From assembly GCF_016863255.1 (NCBI RefSeq), contig NZ_BOON01000033.1, positions 94,438-158,437 on the forward strand: a DNA stretch of 64,000 nucleotides. The letters run 5' to 3'. A program made the position numbers and the translations under genes. The notes under the pieces were generated by a model, which was given only the letters and a program-made list of their open reading frames with translations, had not been told where the DNA came from and searched no databases. Shown here piece by piece: positions 24,294 to 33,697 of this stretch (its first letter is position 1; the number at the start of each line of letters is the position of its first letter). This DNA is from Planosporangium mesophilum (GTDB lineage Bacteria > Actinomycetota > Actinomycetes > Mycobacteriales > Micromonosporaceae).

Positions 24294-24949
24294 TCAGACC
24301 CGACCATCCGTCCGTCACGCATCTCGATGATCTCGTCCGCCTGTCCGGCGACCGAGGTGTCGTGCGTGACCAGAACGACCGACGTGCCGTTCTCCTTGGC
24401 CAACTGCAGCATCGCCGACAGCACGATCGCGCCGTTGACGGAGTCCAGGGAGCCGGTCGGCTCGTCGGCGAAGAGCAGCCGGGGCCGGTGCACGATGGCG
24501 CGGGCCACGGCGGCCCGCTGCGCCTGTCCACCGGAGACCTGCACCGGCCGGCGGTCCGCCTGCTCGACGATGTCGAGCTGCTGCAACAGGTCGTCGACCC
24601 GCTTCTTGCGGTCGGCCCGCCGCCAGCCGTTGAGCTCCAGCGGTAGCGCGATGTTCTCCCGCAGCGTCAGCTCGGGTACGAGTTCGGCGAACTGGAACAC
24701 GAAGCCGAAGTGTTTGCGCCGCAGTTCGGAGCGCTCATCCTCGGACAGGTTGTTCAGGAGCACGTCGTCGAGCCGGATCTCCCCGGTGTCCGGCGTCAAC
24801 AGGCCGGCCAGGCAGTACAGCAGGGACGACTTACCGGAGCCACTGGCCCCGATCAGGGCGACGACCGAACCTTCGGCGACGGTGGCGCTGGCACCAGCCA
24901 GCGCCACCGTCTTGCCGTAAGTCAGGCCCACGTCACGGGCACTCAGCAC
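24290..24949 (-). CDS. ABC transporter ATP-binding protein (LolD/MacB-like)
   Basis: A 219-aa ATPase: Walker A GASGSGKSS, Q-loop FVFQFAELVPELT, signature VSGGQAQR, Walker B LLFADEPTGSLD and switch His VLVTHDTS. The PTGSLD sequence is typical of the LolD/MacB class that partners FtsX-type permeases. GTG start, 36 bases after the secreted-protein stop. Confidence 0.9.
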   Translation of the reverse strand: MLSARDVGLTYGKTVALAGASATVAEGSVVALIGASGSGKSSLLYCLAGLLTPDTGEIRLDDVLLNNLSEDERSELRRKHFGFVFQFAELVPELTLRENIALPLELNGWRRADRKKRVDDLLQQLDIVEQADRRPVQVSGGQAQRAAVARAIVHRPRLLFADEPTGSLDSVNGAIVLSAMLQLAKENGTSVVLVTHDTSVAGQADEIIEMRDGRMVGSE

Positions 24950-24985
24950 GACTTACCGCTTTCCCTCACAAGGTGGCCGAAACGA

Positions 24986-25411
24986 CTACCGGTAGTACAC
25001 CTGCGAGACACCGCAGGTGTCCGGCCCGAGGTCGTCCACGCACACCTGGTACTGACCGCTGCCGACCTGCGTGGCCTGCGGGTCGTAGAACTCACGGTTC
25101 TCGTACGCGCAGCCGGCGGAGCTGCCGTTGCTGTCGCCGCGCCGCGCGGCCCAGTCGTACCCCGCGGCCCGGCCCTGGCCGTACACGCCGTTGCCGTCGT
25201 TCGCGTTGTCACAGATGTTGCCGTTGACCACGAAACCGCCGTGCCCCGTCCCGGCCGGGTAGAACGTCCAGCTGCCGGAGAACGAGCCCTCGTTGGCGTT
25301 GCTCGTCCTCAGGTTGAGGGAGCCACCCGCGTACGCGGCGCTGGCCCCACCCAGGAGGAAAGCCGCGCCCAAGGCGAGGCCTGCCATGACCTTTTTGCTG
25401 GTGTGTGTCAC
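24986..25411 (-). CDS. Small secreted protein, first gene of the ABC operon
   Basis: A 141-aa protein with a Sec signal peptide (KK then a hydrophobic core, cleavage after AYA near residue 28). The mature part of about 113 residues has four cysteines and aromatic/glycine-rich segments (VYGQGRAAGYDWA, FYDPQATQVGSG). The YDPQAT and VY-QGR motifs occur in actinobacterial secreted proteins of unknown function. The GTG start follows ggggag. It heads an operon with an FtsX-type ABC transporter and a signal-peptidase homologue, so it could be the cargo or ligand of that system. Confidence 0.75.
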   Translation of the reverse strand: MTHTSKKVMAGLALGAAFLLGGASAAYAGGSLNLRTSNANEGSFSGSWTFYPAGTGHGGFVVNGNICDNANDGNGVYGQGRAAGYDWAARRGDSNGSSAGCAYENREFYDPQATQVGSGQYQVCVDDLGPDTCGVSQVYYR

Positions 25412-25437
25412 TCTTTCTCCCCGTCATTGCACGTAGC

Positions 25438-25453
25438 GATCCGGCTACGGATC
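25438..25453. promoter_or_regulatory. Palindrome upstream of the secreted-protein operon
   Basis: gatccg-gcta-cggatc is an inverted repeat 27 bases upstream of the GTG start. It may be an operator or part of the 5' leader. The rest of 25454-25944 shows no gene or strong signal that I can support. Confidence 0.35.
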
Positions 25454-25944
25454 GATGACCACCGCGGTGTGAGGGAGAAGCATTGCATCGACATACATGG
25501 ATTCGCTGCCCCGTTTTGTAAGCGGCTCGGCAGCCGCCTCCACATTACGGATCAGGGTCGAGCCCGGACCTGGGGGGTAGCACGATGGTCACCTGCGAAA
25601 ACGCCGCGCAGAAGGAGGACATCGTCACCTACCGAACAAAGCGTCCATCCACGCTATTCGATTAAACGTACCATTCGGTCAAGCCGTCCCCGCCGATCCC
25701 GCACGGTCCGCGCCGATCCGACGACGTGACGTGACGTTCAGCCGCGGTCTCGGACCAGGAATCAGCCATCGTCGTCGGAGTTTCAGGCGAGGCTGGGGTC
25801 ATTTTTCGTGCACATACCTCGCGGTGTGGGTACGTCGCCAGAGACGTGCGTACGAAAACGAAGGTGCCCCCCGGCCCGTTAACCGCTGGACGAGGCGCAT
25901 CGACCGCTCACCCGGGCGCGCATGCCCATCGACTGACGTCGCGC

Positions 25945-25986
25945 ACCGGAGCCCCAGGTCCTCGGACGAGGGCCTGGGGCTCCGGT
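25945..25986 (-). terminator. Hairpin terminator after the alcohol dehydrogenase gene
   Basis: A 14-bp perfect outer stem (accggagccccagg/cctggggctccggt) with a short inner cctc/gagg stem, 67 bases downstream of the dehydrogenase stop. Confidence 0.75.
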
Positions 25987-26053
25987 GGTCACGGGTCGGA
26001 GCTACGCCGGCAGTTCGGAGGCCGGCCGCTCGGTCGCGTGGACGTCGCGGCGG

Positions 26054-27277
26054 TCAGGCCGCCTTGCCGGTGACGCCGTGCGGGTCGATGACGTACTTTC
26101 GGGAGGCGCCCGAGTCGAACTCGGCGTAGCCGCGCGGGGCGTCGTCCAGGCTGATCACCGTCGCGTTGACCGCCTTCGCGATCTGTACCCGGTCGTGCAG
26201 GATCGCCTGCATCAGCTGTCGGTTGTAGCGCATGACCGGGCACTGGCCGGTGACGAACGACAGCGACTTCGCCCACCCGGTACCCAGCGACAGCGAGAGC
26301 GCACCGCGCTTCGCCGCGTCGTCGACGCCGCCCGGGTCGCCGGTCACGTACAGGCCGGGGATGCCGATCGCGCCGCCGGCCGCCGTGAGCTCCATGAGGG
26401 AGTTCAGGACGGTTGCCGGCGCCTCGGTCGCCGCTCCGGCGCCGTGGCCGCGGGCCTCGAAGCCCACGGCGTCGACACCGGCGTCGACCTCGGGCACGCC
26501 GAGGATCTGCTCGATCTGGTCCTTCGGGTCGCCCTTCGACACGTCGACGGTCTCGCAGCCGAAGCTGCGGGCCTGGGCCAGCCGTTCCTCGTTGAGGTCG
26601 GCGACGATGACCACGGCGGCGCCGAGCAGCTGGGCCGAGGCGGCGGCAGCCAGGCCGACCGGGCCGGCGCCGGCGACGTACACGGTGGACCCGGTGGTGA
26701 CCCCGGCGCTCACCGCGCCGTGGTAACCGGTCGGGAAGATGTCCGACAGCATCGTCAGGTCGAGGATCTTCTCCATCGCCTGGTCACGGTCGGGGAAGCG
26801 AAGCAGGTTCCAGTCCGCGTACGGGACCATCACGAACTCCGACTGGCCGCCGAGCCACCCGCCCATGTCGACGTAGCCGTAGGCCGAGCCGGGCCGGTCG
26901 GGGTTGACGTTGAGGCAGATGCCGGTCTTGCCCTCCTTGCAGTTCCGGCACCGGCCGCAGGCGATGTTGAACGGTACCGAGCAGACGTCGCCGACCTTGA
27001 TGAACTCCACCCCGGGGCCGGTCTCGACGACCTCACCGAGGATCTCGTGGCCCAGCACCAGCCCGTGCGGCGCCGTCGTCCGCCCGCGGACCATGTGCTG
27101 GTCGCTGCCGCAGATGTTGGTGGTCAGCACCTTCAGAATCGCCCCGTGCGGGCACTCCCGGCCGACGTTGTCCGGGTGGACGCCGGGTCCGTCGCGCAGG
27201 ACCAGACCCGGATAGTCGAGGTCTCGGACCTCGACCGTGCCCGGGCCCTGATAGGTGACACCGCGGTTGTCAGCCAT
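26054..27277 (-). CDS. Zinc-dependent formaldehyde dehydrogenase-type alcohol dehydrogenase (glutathione-independent)
   Basis: A 407-aa medium-chain zinc dehydrogenase resembling Pseudomonas putida FdhA. Catalytic zinc residues are in NICGSDQHMVRG and LGHEILGEV. The structural zinc site is CGRCRNCKEGKTGIC, and the NAD site is VYVAGAGPVGLAAAASAQ. The long insertion and the YGYVDMGGWLGGQSEF segment distinguish this group from ordinary ADHs. It oxidises formaldehyde or other aldehydes/alcohols with bound NAD. It stands alone on the minus strand. The 441 bases to the next gene (27278-27718) hold the two divergent promoters but nothing I can mark with confidence. Confidence 0.88.
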   Translation of the reverse strand: MADNRGVTYQGPGTVEVRDLDYPGLVLRDGPGVHPDNVGRECPHGAILKVLTTNICGSDQHMVRGRTTAPHGLVLGHEILGEVVETGPGVEFIKVGDVCSVPFNIACGRCRNCKEGKTGICLNVNPDRPGSAYGYVDMGGWLGGQSEFVMVPYADWNLLRFPDRDQAMEKILDLTMLSDIFPTGYHGAVSAGVTTGSTVYVAGAGPVGLAAAASAQLLGAAVVIVADLNEERLAQARSFGCETVDVSKGDPKDQIEQILGVPEVDAGVDAVGFEARGHGAGAATEAPATVLNSLMELTAAGGAIGIPGLYVTGDPGGVDDAAKRGALSLSLGTGWAKSLSFVTGQCPVMRYNRQLMQAILHDRVQIAKAVNATVISLDDAPRGYAEFDSGASRKYVIDPHGVTGKAA

Positions 27278-27718
27278 GAGGTAACTCCCTCTCTAGAGTC
27301 GTGTCGCCGCGAACGACATGCGGCGGCGACCGGTGCTGGACCTCCGTCCGTGCTGACCGGAGCCTGGCGACGACCGGCTATGACCGCCGTCACACACCAA
27401 CCTAGGGAGCGTGAAAGGGGCAGGAATCGGTCCGATGTCAGCTCGTGGACGACCGTTTCGGCGGGGTCGACTACGTCATCCGTCGCGCTGCTCGGCGCCC
27501 ACCTGCCGGGCGGCCCGCAAGCGCGGCATCGCCTCGGCCCTTCCGCTGCGGGCACTCACGGCGCGCCACTCCCCTCGCCTAGACCCTGTTTCTCGTCCCC
27601 GTAACGGCCAACCGCCATCCAAGGGTTTACCATCATCGATCCGCACCTTGGAGTGGTCGCGTTCCGCGGTCACCCCGGCCGACACCCCTGCACAGCCCCC
27701 GGACCGAAGAGGTAACCC

Positions 27719-30631
27719 GTGCGTAGACCTATGTGGACAACCCGACTGAAGCGGCGACGGCGGCTGGCGTACCTGCTGGCTGCCGTCGCGGTGGTCGGCA
27801 GTCTGGCCGCTGTGACACCGGCCAACGCCGACCCCGATCGTGCCCGGCTGCACAAGTCCGACCTGCTGGGTGAGGGCCACGGCCCGCGGAACAAGGACAA
27901 CCGGAAGGGCGCCGCGGCACCGAGCGCCCGGCAGCGCACACTCGCCGGCGCGCTCGGAGCCGTGCGCTGGAACGCGTTCGGCACGCCCGAGGCGCTCGGC
28001 CCGGCCAAGGCCCTGGCCACCGGGCTGCCCGCCGACCCGGAGGCCGCCGCCCGGCAGTACCTCGTCGACAACCGCGACCTGTTCGGCGTCGACCAGGCTT
28101 CGGTCGCCGCGATGCAGACCCTCCTCGTACGCCCGGTGGGCGCCGGCTCGGTCGTGGTGCTGCGCCAGCGCTTCGGTGACCTGCCGGCCGGCTACGACGG
28201 CCTGGCCAGCGTCCTGGTCAGCGGCGGTACCGTGATCCGGGTCAGTTCGTCGCTGTCCCGGAACACCGGCGCGCCGCAGCCGGCCACCCTCTCCCCCGCC
28301 CAGGCCGCCGACGCGGCGCTGCGCGACGCCGGGCTGACCGCGAACCAGGTCGACAGGTCCGACATCTACCAGGTCGCGGTGCCGACGCCGGCGGACGGCC
28401 CGCGCACCGCCTACTCGGTCACCCTGATCGCCAAGGACGCCGCGGAGCCGACCGCGTACACCACGTACGTCGACGCCCGTACCGGCGAGGTCTTGATCCG
28501 CGAGGACCTGGTGAACTTCGACGCGGAAAACCCACACTGGGCCGTGTTCCCGGCGACCCCGCCCGGCAGGTTCGCGCCGGGCACCGACCCGCGCACGCAC
28601 TGGTGCCTCACGCCGGAGCCGGGCTGCTCGCGTACGGTCAGGGACGCGGCGAGCGGGCAGGCCTGGGACGTCGACCTGGCCACCGGGCAGCCGACGTTCA
28701 CGTCGACGGGCAACTCCGCCAATGACGTGGTGCTGTGGGGTGCCGGTACGCAGCCCTTCAACGCGACGCCCAACCCGGACCGGAACTACACCTACCCGTT
28801 CACGGACCAGTGGCACCAGGCCAAGTGCGACCCGGCGGTCTTCACCTCGGCGCAGCGAAACGATGCCGACGCCGCGGTCAGCAACCTGTTCGCGATGCAC
28901 AACCGGATGCACGACTTCGCGTACCGGCTGGGCTTCACCGAGGCAGCCTGGAACATGCAGGCGGTCAACGTCGCGCCGGGCGGCCTGGGCGGAGACGCCG
29001 AGCAGGGCCGGGCGCAGGCCAACGCGCTCGGCGGCTCCCGTAACAACGCCAACCAGGGCACCCCGCGCGACGGCTTGCAGCCCACCACGAACATGTTCCT
29101 GTGGCAGCCGGTCGCCGGTGGCGCGTACCCGCCGTGCGTCGACGGTGACTACGACATGACCGTCATCGGGCACGAGTACACGCACGCCATCACCAACCGG
29201 ATGATCGCCGGACCGGACGCCGGGATCGGCTCCTTCCAGGGCGGGGCGATGGGCGAGTCGTGGAGTGACCTGATCGCCGCCGAGTACCTGTTCGAGAACA
29301 ACCTGCGCGCTCCGGGTGATTCACCGTTCGTCACCGGCGCCTACGTCACCGGCAACACCTCGTCGGGTATCCGTAACTACGACGGCAGCCGGAGCCCGCT
29401 GAACTACTCGGATGTCGGGTACGACCTGGTCGGTCCGCAAGTGCACGCGGACGGCGAGATCTGGACCGCGGCGAACCTGCGCCTCCGCGAGGCGTTCGTC
29501 AAGCGGCACGGTCGGGGTACCCCGGCGCTGCAGCAGAGCTGCGCCGATGGCACCACGCCGGTGACGGCCTGCCCGGGCAACCGGCGCTGGGTCCAGATCC
29601 TGTTCGACTCGTTCCTGCTGCAGGCCAGCAGCCAGCCGAGCATGGTCGACATGCGCGACAACATGCTCGCCGCCGATCTGGTCCGCTTCAACGGGGCCAA
29701 CCAGGACCTGCTGTGGAACACGTTCGCCGAGTTCGGACTCGGCCGGGACGCCGCCAGCGGCCCGAACGACACCGATCCGACGCCGAGCTTCGCCTCGCCG
29801 CGCGCCGACAACGCCACCGTGACGCTGCGCCCGGCCGGCGAGGCCTCGGGCGCCGTCGTTCGGCTCTACGTCGGCGAGTACGAGGCCCGGGCCACTCCGA
29901 TCGCGGACACCGACCCCGCCACGCCGACCCCGGACACCTTCCAGATCGTGCCGGGTACCCGGTTCACCTTCACGGTGACCGGCGCCGGATTCGGAAGCAC
30001 CAAGTTCAGCGAGGAGTTCCCGGCCGGCAAGGCCCGGGAGATGCGACCGAACCTGCGCCGCAACCTGGCGGCGGCCGCCTCCGGCGCGGTGGTGACCGGC
30101 AACGGGATCAACATCGACAAGATCAACGACGAGACCGAGGCGACCAACTGGGCGTCGCTGGACGGGGTCGCCGGCAAGCAGGTGACCGTCGACCTCGCCG
30201 GTACCAGGCCGCAGCTGGTCAGCCGGGCGAACGTGAGCGCCCAGCTCCGCCCGGCCGTCACCGGCGACGCCGACCCCGCCGCCCAGAACCGGTTCAGCGC
30301 GCTGCGCTCGTTCGAGGTGCTCGCCTGCAACGAGATCGTCGCTGACTGCACGAAGGACTCCGGGTACCGTCGGGCGTTCGTCAGCGCGCCGGACGCCTTC
30401 CCCGGCGGCAAGTTCCGACCGACCGCGCCGCAGCTGGCCCTGCGGTCGTTCACCTTCACACCGGTTCTGGCCACGCACCTGCGGATCAAGGTACTGACCA
30501 GCCAGTGCACCGGCGGTCCGGAGTACGCCGGCGAGCAGGACGCCGATCCGAGCGCCGCGACCGACTGCACCACCGCGAGCCCGTTCGCACAGCAGGTCCG
30601 GATCGCGGAGTTCCAGGCGTTCAGCTTCTGA
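27719..30631 (+). CDS. Secreted M36 (fungalysin-type) zinc metalloprotease
   Basis: A 970-aa secreted protease. The signal peptide (arginine-rich start, hydrophobic core about residues 18-36, ANA cleavage) precedes an inhibitory FTP/PepSY-type propeptide (about 70-270). The M36 catalytic domain follows: zinc motif VIGHEYTHAIT near residue 484 with the third ligand in GAMGESWSDLIAAEY. A C-terminal beta-rich region of about 250 residues may bind substrate. GTG 27719 has a gaagaggt ribosome site. A strong hairpin terminator follows, so the gene is monocistronic. Confidence 0.9.
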   Translation: MRRPMWTTRLKRRRRLAYLLAAVAVVGSLAAVTPANADPDRARLHKSDLLGEGHGPRNKDNRKGAAAPSARQRTLAGALGAVRWNAFGTPEALGPAKALATGLPADPEAAARQYLVDNRDLFGVDQASVAAMQTLLVRPVGAGSVVVLRQRFGDLPAGYDGLASVLVSGGTVIRVSSSLSRNTGAPQPATLSPAQAADAALRDAGLTANQVDRSDIYQVAVPTPADGPRTAYSVTLIAKDAAEPTAYTTYVDARTGEVLIREDLVNFDAENPHWAVFPATPPGRFAPGTDPRTHWCLTPEPGCSRTVRDAASGQAWDVDLATGQPTFTSTGNSANDVVLWGAGTQPFNATPNPDRNYTYPFTDQWHQAKCDPAVFTSAQRNDADAAVSNLFAMHNRMHDFAYRLGFTEAAWNMQAVNVAPGGLGGDAEQGRAQANALGGSRNNANQGTPRDGLQPTTNMFLWQPVAGGAYPPCVDGDYDMTVIGHEYTHAITNRMIAGPDAGIGSFQGGAMGESWSDLIAAEYLFENNLRAPGDSPFVTGAYVTGNTSSGIRNYDGSRSPLNYSDVGYDLVGPQVHADGEIWTAANLRLREAFVKRHGRGTPALQQSCADGTTPVTACPGNRRWVQILFDSFLLQASSQPSMVDMRDNMLAADLVRFNGANQDLLWNTFAEFGLGRDAASGPNDTDPTPSFASPRADNATVTLRPAGEASGAVVRLYVGEYEARATPIADTDPATPTPDTFQIVPGTRFTFTVTGAGFGSTKFSEEFPAGKAREMRPNLRRNLAAAASGAVVTGNGINIDKINDETEATNWASLDGVAGKQVTVDLAGTRPQLVSRANVSAQLRPAVTGDADPAAQNRFSALRSFEVLACNEIVADCTKDSGYRRAFVSAPDAFPGGKFRPTAPQLALRSFTFTPVLATHLRIKVLTSQCTGGPEYAGEQDADPSAATDCTTASPFAQQVRIAEFQAFSF

Positions 30632-30655
30632 CGACGCCAGATCCTCAACCGGGCG

Positions 30656-30690
30656 CGGTGCCCCTGCGGAAGCTATCCGCAGGGGCACCG
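30656..30690 (+). terminator. Hairpin terminator after the M36 protease
   Basis: A 15-bp perfect stem (cggtgcccctgcgga/tccgcaggggcaccg) with a 5-base loop, 25 bases after the stop. Confidence 0.85.
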
Positions 30691-30750
30691 CGTGCATGCG
30701 AAGCGTAATCAGACTATTACTCTGAGTTCATTAGGGCTCATACTGACAGA

Positions 30751-32499
30751 ATGACCGCCGTCGATCCGATACCGATCCCCGACACTCCCCTGCTGGAGCG
30801 CATCCGCGAGTCGGTCATCGGCGACGACCAGCTCATGTGGGGCCCGTACGGTCCGCGCCGGGTCACGTACGCCGACTACACCGCCTCCGGCCGGGCGCTG
30901 GAGTTCATCGAGCGCTTCATCCTCGACGAGGTCCTGCCCCGCTACGCCAACACCCACACCGAGTCGTCGGGTACCGGGCTGCAGACCACCCGGCTGCGCG
31001 AGGACGCCCGGCACATCATCCGCGACGCGGTCGGCGGCGACGAGGAGACGGTCGTCATCTTCACCGGCTCCGGGGCGACCGCCGCGATCGACAAGCTGAT
31101 CCACATCCTCGGCCTGCGCATCCCGGCGGCGCTCGACGACGCCTACCACCTGGCGGCGCACATCCCGCAGCGGGAGCGCCCGGTGGTGTTCGTCGGCCCG
31201 TTCGAGCACCACTCCAACGAGCTGCCCTGGCGGGAGTCGATCGCCGACCTGGTGGTGATCGGTGAGGACGCGAACGGCCACGTCGACTGCGCGCACCTGG
31301 AGGCCGAACTGCTGCGGTTCGCCGACCGTCCACTGAAGATCGGGTCGTTCTCGGCCGCGTCGAACGTCACGGGAATCGTCACCGACACCGACGCCGTCTC
31401 CGACGTACTGCACCGCCACGGCGCACTGTCGTTGTGGGACTACGCCGCCGCCGCGCCGTACGTCGACATCAGCATGCGCGGCAAGGACGCGCTGTTCATC
31501 TCGCCGCACAAGTTCGTCGGCGGTCCCGGTACCCCCGGGGTGTTGGTCGTGCGCCGGGAGTTGCTGCGCAACCGGGTGCCGATCGTGCCCGGCGGCGGCA
31601 CGGTGGACTACGTCAACCCGACCGAGCACCACTACATCGCAGACCCCGCCCACCGGGAGGAGGGCGGCACCCCCGCGATCGTCGAGGCGATCCGGGCCGG
31701 GCTGGTGTTCGGACTCAAACAGGCGGTCGGGGTCGACGTGATCCGGGCGCGCGAGGACTACTACCTGCGCCACGCGGTCTCCTCGTGGCTGACGAACCCG
31801 GCCATCGAGATCCTCGGCAACCTCGACGCCGAGCGGCTGTCCATCGTGTCGTTCGTGATCCGCCGGCCAGGCTGCCGGTACCTGCACCACAACTTCGTGG
31901 TGGCGCTGCTCAGCGACCTGTTCGGCATCCAGTCCCGCGGCGGCTGCTCGTGCGCGGGGCCGTACGGTCACCGGCTGCTCGGCATCGACGCCGAGCGTTC
32001 GCACCGCTTCGAGCGGGAGATCGTCGCCGGCTGCGAGGGCATCAAACCGGGTTGGGTACGCGTCAGCTTCAACTACTTCATCTCGCCGGCGGTCTTCTCC
32101 TACATCGTCGAGGCGGTGCACCTGGTCGCCACGTACGGGTGGGCACTGCTACCGGAGTACCGCTTCGACCCGTACCGCGGGCTGTGGCGACACAAGGACG
32201 GCCTGGTCGAGCCGCCGCTGCGGTTGGATCAACTCTCCTACGACGCCGACGGCACCCTGCGCTGGCCGGCGCATCACGAGCGGGCCGGGGAGGACGCGTT
32301 CGCGTACTACCTGCGCGCCGCCCGTGAGCTCTGCCTCGAACTGGCCCAACGGCCGTGCCGCGACGGCCGCGCCGGCGGGGCGGTGTCGGCCGGCTTCGAG
32401 GAGCTGCGCTGGTTCGAACTACCCGACGAATCGATGTCCGGGACCGTAGACGTCCAGCCCTCCGGCGACCCGTCCCGAGCGACGTGGGCCGGATGGTGA
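30751..32499 (+). CDS. Class V aminotransferase-fold PLP enzyme (cysteine desulfurase-like, long form)
   Basis: A 582-aa fold-type I PLP protein. The PLP lysine is in FISPHKFVGGPG, the phosphate-binding segment is FTGSGATAAIDK, and His/Asp contacts lie in VGPFEHHSNELPW and SLWDYAAAAPY. A mobile-loop cysteine is present in RGGCSCAGPYG, at the place of the desulfurase catalytic Cys. It is longer than SufS/IscS by about 170 residues at the C-terminus. Partner scaffold genes are absent, so a desulfurase or a Cys/Sec lyase-like role is only suggested. There is no obvious ribosome site; a possible -10 (catact, 30739-30744) would give a leaderless message. Confidence 0.75.
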   Translation: MTAVDPIPIPDTPLLERIRESVIGDDQLMWGPYGPRRVTYADYTASGRALEFIERFILDEVLPRYANTHTESSGTGLQTTRLREDARHIIRDAVGGDEETVVIFTGSGATAAIDKLIHILGLRIPAALDDAYHLAAHIPQRERPVVFVGPFEHHSNELPWRESIADLVVIGEDANGHVDCAHLEAELLRFADRPLKIGSFSAASNVTGIVTDTDAVSDVLHRHGALSLWDYAAAAPYVDISMRGKDALFISPHKFVGGPGTPGVLVVRRELLRNRVPIVPGGGTVDYVNPTEHHYIADPAHREEGGTPAIVEAIRAGLVFGLKQAVGVDVIRAREDYYLRHAVSSWLTNPAIEILGNLDAERLSIVSFVIRRPGCRYLHHNFVVALLSDLFGIQSRGGCSCAGPYGHRLLGIDAERSHRFEREIVAGCEGIKPGWVRVSFNYFISPAVFSYIVEAVHLVATYGWALLPEYRFDPYRGLWRHKDGLVEPPLRLDQLSYDADGTLRWPAHHERAGEDAFAYYLRAARELCLELAQRPCRDGRAGGAVSAGFEELRWFELPDESMSGTVDVQPSGDPSRATWAGW

Positions 32500-32542
32500 T
32501 GGCCTGGCTGCCGAGAGTCGACCGGCGGCCCGGCCCTGACCG

Positions 32543-33394
32543 CTATCCGATGGCGGCCACGATCTGCTCGGCGAGCCACTGATGCTGGGCGTACGCGCCG
32601 GGGAACGCCGACTGCTGCACGGTCTGCGCCGCGTCGGTGACGGCCATCTGCTCCCAGCCGGGAATCTGGACCAGAGCGGCGTAGAACCGCCGGGCCGACT
32701 CCTGGGGATCCATCAACTGGTCGACGGTTCCCCAGTTCGGCCGCTGCTGGAACAGGCCCACCGAGTCGTAGTCGTACCCCACCCCCTCGTTGGGGTGGTC
32801 CATCGACCCCGGCACGTTCGGGTTGGCGAGATTACGCAGGCGGCTCTCCTGCAGCGCGGTGGAGATCGCCACCACGTACGCGCGACTGGGCAGGTTCAAC
32901 TGCTTGCCGGCCGCAACGATGGCGGCGGCGTTGTCCATCTCGACCCGGCCCAGCCCGGCAACCGGCTGTACTGCGGGGACGGACGACGGGTGCGTCGACC
33001 CCGACGGCTGCGGGTTCGGCGAGGATGGATCGGCCGTCGGCGCAGCGGAGGTGGGCGCCTTCACCGCGCCCAACAGCCACCCGACAGCGGCGACGAGTCC
33101 GTCGTAGCCGGAGTCCTCCTGCACGTTGCCGACCTGCTGTTCGGCGTTGGTGGGTACCGGACCGGAGGCGATCACAGCCGCTGCCCGTGGCGTGGCCGCC
33201 GGGGTGGCAGCGGCTGGCGCGACACCCCACGAAACGGCACCGACTCCGCCGAGAGCGATGCTCGCGGCAGTACCGCGAAGAATGGGGTTGATTTTCGCGC
33301 TGATGAGCGGAGCGAGCTGCGAAAAGGCTGCCATCCGGGGCAGCGCGGAGCCCGCCGGGCGCCGGAACCGTTCACGTCGATGTACAGAACTCAT
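32543..33394 (-). CDS. Secreted lysozyme/transglycosylase-like cell-wall protein
   Basis: A 283-aa protein with a signal/anchor segment (about residues 40-62, ending AAATPAAT), a low-complexity Pro/Ser/Thr stretch (about 105-140), and a C-terminal lytic-enzyme-like domain with ALQESRLRNLANPN (candidate catalytic Glu), GYDYDSVGLFQQRP and ESARRFYAAL. The QESxLRN...DSVGLFQQRP pattern recurs in actinobacterial peptidoglycan-acting proteins. ATG 33394 follows GGAG. The transcript leader contains a c-di-AMP riboswitch, as for many actinobacterial cell-wall hydrolases. Confidence 0.75.
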   Translation of the reverse strand: MSSVHRRERFRRPAGSALPRMAAFSQLAPLISAKINPILRGTAASIALGGVGAVSWGVAPAAATPAATPRAAAVIASGPVPTNAEQQVGNVQEDSGYDGLVAAVGWLLGAVKAPTSAAPTADPSSPNPQPSGSTHPSSVPAVQPVAGLGRVEMDNAAAIVAAGKQLNLPSRAYVVAISTALQESRLRNLANPNVPGSMDHPNEGVGYDYDSVGLFQQRPNWGTVDQLMDPQESARRFYAALVQIPGWEQMAVTDAAQTVQQSAFPGAYAQHQWLAEQIVAAIG

Positions 33395-33593
33395 TGAAAT
33401 TCTCCAAGGCCGTACCGCAACCATCAACCGCCGTAGACACAGCGATGGCCCGGAAATGCGGGTAAAGAGGCAAGATGAGGTGGGTGCGCGCGAGTCACGA
33501 GCGGGTACGGCGACGGAAGCGCCAAACCCGTACACCGCTCGTCCGCGCCGGGCGGAAACAACACGGCCCGGTCACCCGGCGGGGGATGCCCAG

Positions 33594-33683
33594 TCAGGGA
33601 CCGGCGTGGACCCCAGCGGCCGAGAGCGCACACACGGTACGGCGGAGAAATCGGCGAGAATGGTCACCGAGAGTGACGTACAT
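33594..33683 (-). CDS. 29-aa small ORF between riboswitch and cell-wall gene
   Basis: The ATG at 33683 has an excellent aaggaga site directly after the riboswitch and encodes 29 residues (with RRFLRRTVCALSAAGV, signal-peptide-like) before TGA. It could be a leader peptide or the truncated start of a former riboswitch-controlled secreted protein. About 200 bases then separate it from the cell-wall gene. Confidence 0.4.
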   Translation of the reverse strand: MYVTLGDHSRRFLRRTVCALSAAGVHAGP

Positions 33684-33697
33684 AGGTAGGTCTCCTT

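Noticed and set aside
24986..25411. Lactococcin 972-type bacteriocin with its ABC partner
   Set aside because: The gene order is similar (small secreted protein, ATPase, large permease), but the sequence lacks the lactococcin 972 pattern and the permease is an FtsX type, so I did not call it a bacteriocin.
30709..32121. A 470-aa minus-strand frame opposite the class V aminotransferase gene
   Set aside because: Composition is Val/Gly/Asp/Arg-rich shadow, with no family motif, while the opposite strand has a clear PLP enzyme.
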